A stretch of DNA of 64,000 nt. Origin: an uncultured Alistipes sp. GTDB lineage: Bacteria > Bacteroidota > Bacteroidia > Bacteroidales > Rikenellaceae. The notes below the pieces were generated by a model. The model searched no databases and had not been told where the DNA came from. It saw only the letters and a list, made by a program, of their open reading frames with translations. Each line of letters opens with the position of its first letter. Positions within the stretch are counted from its first letter, which is position 1. Position numbers and translations under genes: made by a program. Shown piece after piece: positions 61,591 through 64,000 of the stretch. The stretch spans positions 1 to 64,000 of the forward strand of contig CASDSD010000050.1 of NCBI GenBank assembly GCA_949283205.1. The letters run 5' to 3'.

Positions 61591-62010
61591 ATGAGCAAAC
61601 TCGATCTTTACGGCGTGGAGTACAATCCGCGCGAGGCCGACATGTGCGGCGAGGTGAAGGCCGGTTTCCCGAGCCCTGCCGACGATACGCCTCATGAGAG
61701 GCTCGACCTGCTGAAACTGTTGATACGCCACCCCGCCGCGACGTTCTATTTCCGCGTGAGCGGCGTGAGCATGGTGGACGACGACTTTGACGAGGGCGAC
61801 ATAATCGTCGTCGACCGCAGTCTGGAGCCGGACGACGGCCGTGTGGCCGTGTGTTTCATCGATGGCGAGTTCACGTTGAAGCGTATCCGCCGCGACAAGG
61901 ATTGTATCTGGCTTGTGCCGGCAAATAAACGTTTCGCCCCGATCCGCGTGACGGCCGACAATGAATTTGCCGTGTGGGGCGTAGTGACATATGTGATCAA
62001 AAAAGTGTGA
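61591..62010 (+). CDS. umuD: UmuD-like S24 self-cleaving protein
   Basis: A 139-residue LexA-family S24 peptidase of the UmuD type, which self-cleaves with RecA help to activate translesion polymerase V. Cleavage and catalytic residues fall at the same numbers as in E. coli UmuD: the A-G cleavage bond at 24-25 in VKAGFPSPAD (E. coli has C-G), serine 60 in SGVSMVDD and lysine 97 in TLKRI. There is no DNA-binding domain. umuC begins 4 bases after its stop. Confidence 0.94.
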   Translation: MSKLDLYGVEYNPREADMCGEVKAGFPSPADDTPHERLDLLKLLIRHPAATFYFRVSGVSMVDDDFDEGDIIVVDRSLEPDDGRVAVCFIDGEFTLKRIRRDKDCIWLVPANKRFAPIRVTADNEFAVWGVVTYVIKKV

Positions 62011-62014
62011 CACG

Positions 62015-63277
62015 ATGTACGCTTTGGCCGACTGCAATAACTTCTTCGTATCGTGCGAGCGATTGTTTCGTCCCGATCTGAACGGGCGTCCCGTCATCGT
62101 GCTCTCGAACAACGACGGCTGCGCCATTGCGCGCAGCAACGAAGCCAAGGCGCTGGGTATAGGCATGGGGGCGCCGCTGTTCAAGATAGCCGACATCGTG
62201 CGGTGCAACAATGTGGCGGTATTCTCGGGCAATATGGCCCTTTACGGCGATATCTCTCGCCGCGTGCAGCAGACGCTCATGGAGTTCACCCCCGCCATCG
62301 AGCGTTACAGCATAGACGAGGCGTTCCTCGATTTGCGGGGGATGGAGTCGGCCGATTTCGACGCCCTTGCGAAGGAGATCTCGCGCCGCTGCCTGCGTAA
62401 TACGGGTATACCGGTATCGGTCGGCATAGCCCCGACGAAGACCCTCGCAAAGATTGCCTCCAAATTGTGCAAGCGTTATCCGAAGCTGCGGGGCGGATGT
62501 TACATGTACCGCGCTGAGGATGTGGAGAAGGTGTTGCGGAAGTTCCCCGTAGAGGATGTGTGGGGCATCGGGCGCCGCTTCTCGAAACGGCTCGTCGAGT
62601 TGGGCATAAAGACCGCTTACGACTTCACGACCCTTTCGCCCGAGTGGGTTCGGGCGCAGATGAGCATTGCCGGTGTGCGTACATGGCGCGAGCTGCGGGG
62701 CGAGGCCTGCATAGAGTTCGAGCAGGGATTTCAGGCCAAGCAGTCGATATGCACCTCGCGCAGCTTCGCCACGGAGATATACGACTTCGACGCCCTGGCC
62801 GAGCAGGTGGCCAAGTTCGCCTCGATGACGGCCGCGAAGCTGCGCCGCCAGCACTCGGCGTGCAACCAGATGACGGTGTTCGCATGGACGAACCGTTTCA
62901 AGGAGGAGTGGACGTCGAACCGCGGCAACAGTTGCGTCACGGTATTCGAGACGGCAACGGACAGCACTCTCGAGATGGTGAAGGCGTCGCATGCGGCTCT
63001 TGCGGAGATCTTCGCCCGCGGCTGCGGCTACAAGAAGGCCGGGGCCATAGCCACCTCCATCATACCCAAGGACGGCGTGCAGGCCAACCTTTTCGGCGAC
63101 ACGGATACACAGCGCCATGACCGCCTCATGCGTGCGATGGATGCCATAAACGGCCGGCTGGGGCACGACTCGGTTATAGTTGCCTCGCAGGGCTTCGGCG
63201 ACGTGCGCAACCAGCACCAGCACCGCTCGCCGCGATATACCACCGAATGGAGCGACCTGCCGACCGTATCGTTATGA
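62015..63277 (+). CDS. umuC: UmuC-like Y-family translesion DNA polymerase
   Basis: A 420-residue Y-family polymerase, the catalytic subunit of polymerase V, that copies past damaged bases and causes mutations. Seen: the palm start MYALADCNNFFVSCERLFRP, VIVLSNNDGCAIARSNEAKALGI, the catalytic YSIDEAFLDL, the finger/thumb helix-hairpin-helix region GIAPTKTLAKIASKLCKRYPK, and a C-terminal UmuC domain (DUF4113-like). Length is normal. It is cotranscribed with umuD. Confidence 0.96.
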   Translation: MYALADCNNFFVSCERLFRPDLNGRPVIVLSNNDGCAIARSNEAKALGIGMGAPLFKIADIVRCNNVAVFSGNMALYGDISRRVQQTLMEFTPAIERYSIDEAFLDLRGMESADFDALAKEISRRCLRNTGIPVSVGIAPTKTLAKIASKLCKRYPKLRGGCYMYRAEDVEKVLRKFPVEDVWGIGRRFSKRLVELGIKTAYDFTTLSPEWVRAQMSIAGVRTWRELRGEACIEFEQGFQAKQSICTSRSFATEIYDFDALAEQVAKFASMTAAKLRRQHSACNQMTVFAWTNRFKEEWTSNRGNSCVTVFETATDSTLEMVKASHAALAEIFARGCGYKKAGAIATSIIPKDGVQANLFGDTDTQRHDRLMRAMDAINGRLGHDSVIVASQGFGDVRNQHQHRSPRYTTEWSDLPTVSL

Positions 63278-63295
63278 TGATATGCGATGATATAG

Positions 63296-63330
63296 GATGA
63301 GAGCCGTCCCTCGGGCGGCTCTCATCTTAT
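63296..63330. terminator. Bidirectional terminator between umuC and the HAD gene
   Basis: An 11-base perfect stem (GATGAGAGCCG at 63296-63306 with 63316-63326), extendable inward by a few pairs, lies between the two convergent genes and abuts the HAD stop codon. The T tract is weak on the plus strand. Confidence 0.7.
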
Positions 63331-63932
63331 CGGTTGTACCCTCGCGGCAGCAGCATCTGCCGCAGACGGGCGCATGAGCCCTCGGCGTCGTGTTTGTCGA
63401 AGTGGAACGGCACGATACCCTTGGCCCCGGCAGCTACGGTGTTCTCCTTGCGGTCGTCGATGAAGAGCGTCTCGGACGGTTCGAGCGAGAATCGCCTGAT
63501 CAGAATGTCGTATATCTCGGGCATGGGCTTCACGACGTGCTCCTCGCACGATATGACGTCGCCGTCGAAATAACGGTAGACATCCGTACGGCGCAGGAAC
63601 GCGATATATTCGCGCGACATGTTCGACAGTACGTAGAGACGGTATCCGGCAGCCTTCAGGTCGTGTATGAGCGCCTCGGTCGGGGCTATGGCCTCCTGCT
63701 TCTCTATCGAGAGCAGCACCAGGCGGCGCGCATACTCCTCGTCGGCCCCGCGATATGCGCACAAGTCGCTGATCATCTTGTCGAACGACGATTTGCCGAG
63801 GTCGTAGTCCACCCAGAACTGCGGCATGGGCGACTCCATGACGTATGAGAAGAAGCGTTTGAACTCTTCGCTGCATTTGGCCGGATCCTGTGCAAAGACC
63901 ACGCGGCCCAGATCGAATACGATGTTTTTCAT
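63327..63932 (-). CDS. HAD family phosphatase (YihX-like)
   Basis: A 201-residue haloacid dehalogenase-superfamily hydrolase. Motif I reads IVFDLGRVVF (DxG rather than DxD at the second position, as in YihX-type sugar phosphatases), motif II LYVLSNMSREYI, and motifs III/IV KPMPEIYDILIRRF and LFIDDRKENTVAA. The small helical cap between motif I and II fits subclass IA. YihX acts on glucose 1-phosphate, but substrate cannot be told from sequence. The start at 63932 is supported by a promoter box only a few bases upstream, so the mRNA could be nearly leaderless. Confidence 0.92.
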   Translation of the reverse strand: MKNIVFDLGRVVFAQDPAKCSEEFKRFFSYVMESPMPQFWVDYDLGKSSFDKMISDLCAYRGADEEYARRLVLLSIEKQEAIAPTEALIHDLKAAGYRLYVLSNMSREYIAFLRRTDVYRYFDGDVISCEEHVVKPMPEIYDILIRRFSLEPSETLFIDDRKENTVAAGAKGIVPFHFDKHDAEGSCARLRQMLLPRGYNR

Positions 63933-63937
63933 ATGTG

Positions 63938-63945
63938 CAAAGATA
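63938..63945 (-). promoter_or_regulatory. Promoter -7 box of the HAD gene
   Basis: Minus-strand TATCTTTG, ending only five bases before the start codon at 63932. Confidence 0.7.
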
Positions 63946-64000
63946 ACAATACGGCCGCAGAATAGCAAACACGGACACCGCCGTCGGGGCAGGGACGCAT

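Overview
The window looks like chromosomal DNA from a GC-rich gut member of the Bacteroidales, most likely Alistipes or a close Rikenellaceae relative. Evidence is inference from content: most promoters that can be read have the Bacteroidetes -7 box TAnnTTTG (often TATCTTTG) with a TTG/TTTG about 19-20 bases upstream, no Shine-Dalgarno pattern is needed to explain starts, there are TonB-dependent receptors, SusC/Oar-like and HmuY-type proteins, a TPR/LuxR-like membrane regulator and a golvesin-domain amidase. There is no IS element, prophage, CRISPR array or rRNA operon.

Layout. 1-483: gene-free AT-rich DNA holding an array of GTTTACA-N2-TGTAAAC-like palindromes. 484-10096 (all minus): HIT protein, a run bcp-recA-rel-small membrane protein, a zinc-ribbon protein, a WYL regulator overlapping a small membrane protein, a LUD-domain protein, a GC-rich minisatellite, and dnaA. 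10442-12187 (+): phosphohexomutase. 12306-22553 (minus): double SGNH hydrolase, O-methyltransferase, M16 peptidase coupled to a lipoprotein, uvrA, yigZ, lepB, dapB. 22845-23846 (+): unknown membrane protein. 24176-33738 (+): a complete haem-acquisition (hmu) operon in which genes overlap or nearly touch: tandem calycin-like lipoprotein, HmuY, HmuR receptor, CobN-like HmuS, membrane HmuT, ExbB-like HmuU, DUF2149 HmuV. It ends at a bidirectional terminator shared with tRNA-Lys. 34049-44892 (minus): YbaK, an outer-membrane barrel, a membrane-spanning TPR/HTH regulator coupled to a bile-acid-symporter-type transporter, YqeY, a golvesin-domain amidase and a sodium:solute symporter. 45034-46950 (+): biotin-dependent carboxyltransferase. 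47034-49628 (minus): CocE-type hydrolase and an ion channel with an unusual filter; then tRNA-Met and tRNA-Pro (+). 50054-56370: sialidase-like lipoprotein, CPBP protease, a two-receiver/ATP-grasp protein, a GH43-like lipoprotein. 56579-63932: C_GCAxxG_C_C protein, MscL, a strongly codon-biased TonB-dependent receptor with a structured leader, umuDC, and a HAD hydrolase.

How it works together. The hmu operon is the clearest functional unit: surface lipoproteins capture haem, HmuR imports it, HmuS (chelatase family) is expected to remove the metal, and HmuU/HmuV look like a dedicated ExbB/ExbD-type motor. recA, uvrA, umuDC and dnaA put much DNA-maintenance function in the window. The points that seem least explained are the palindrome array at the left end, the tandem calycin lipoprotein heading the hmu operon, the HmuU/HmuV motor, the receiver-receiver-ATP-grasp protein, and the channel lacking the GYGD filter.
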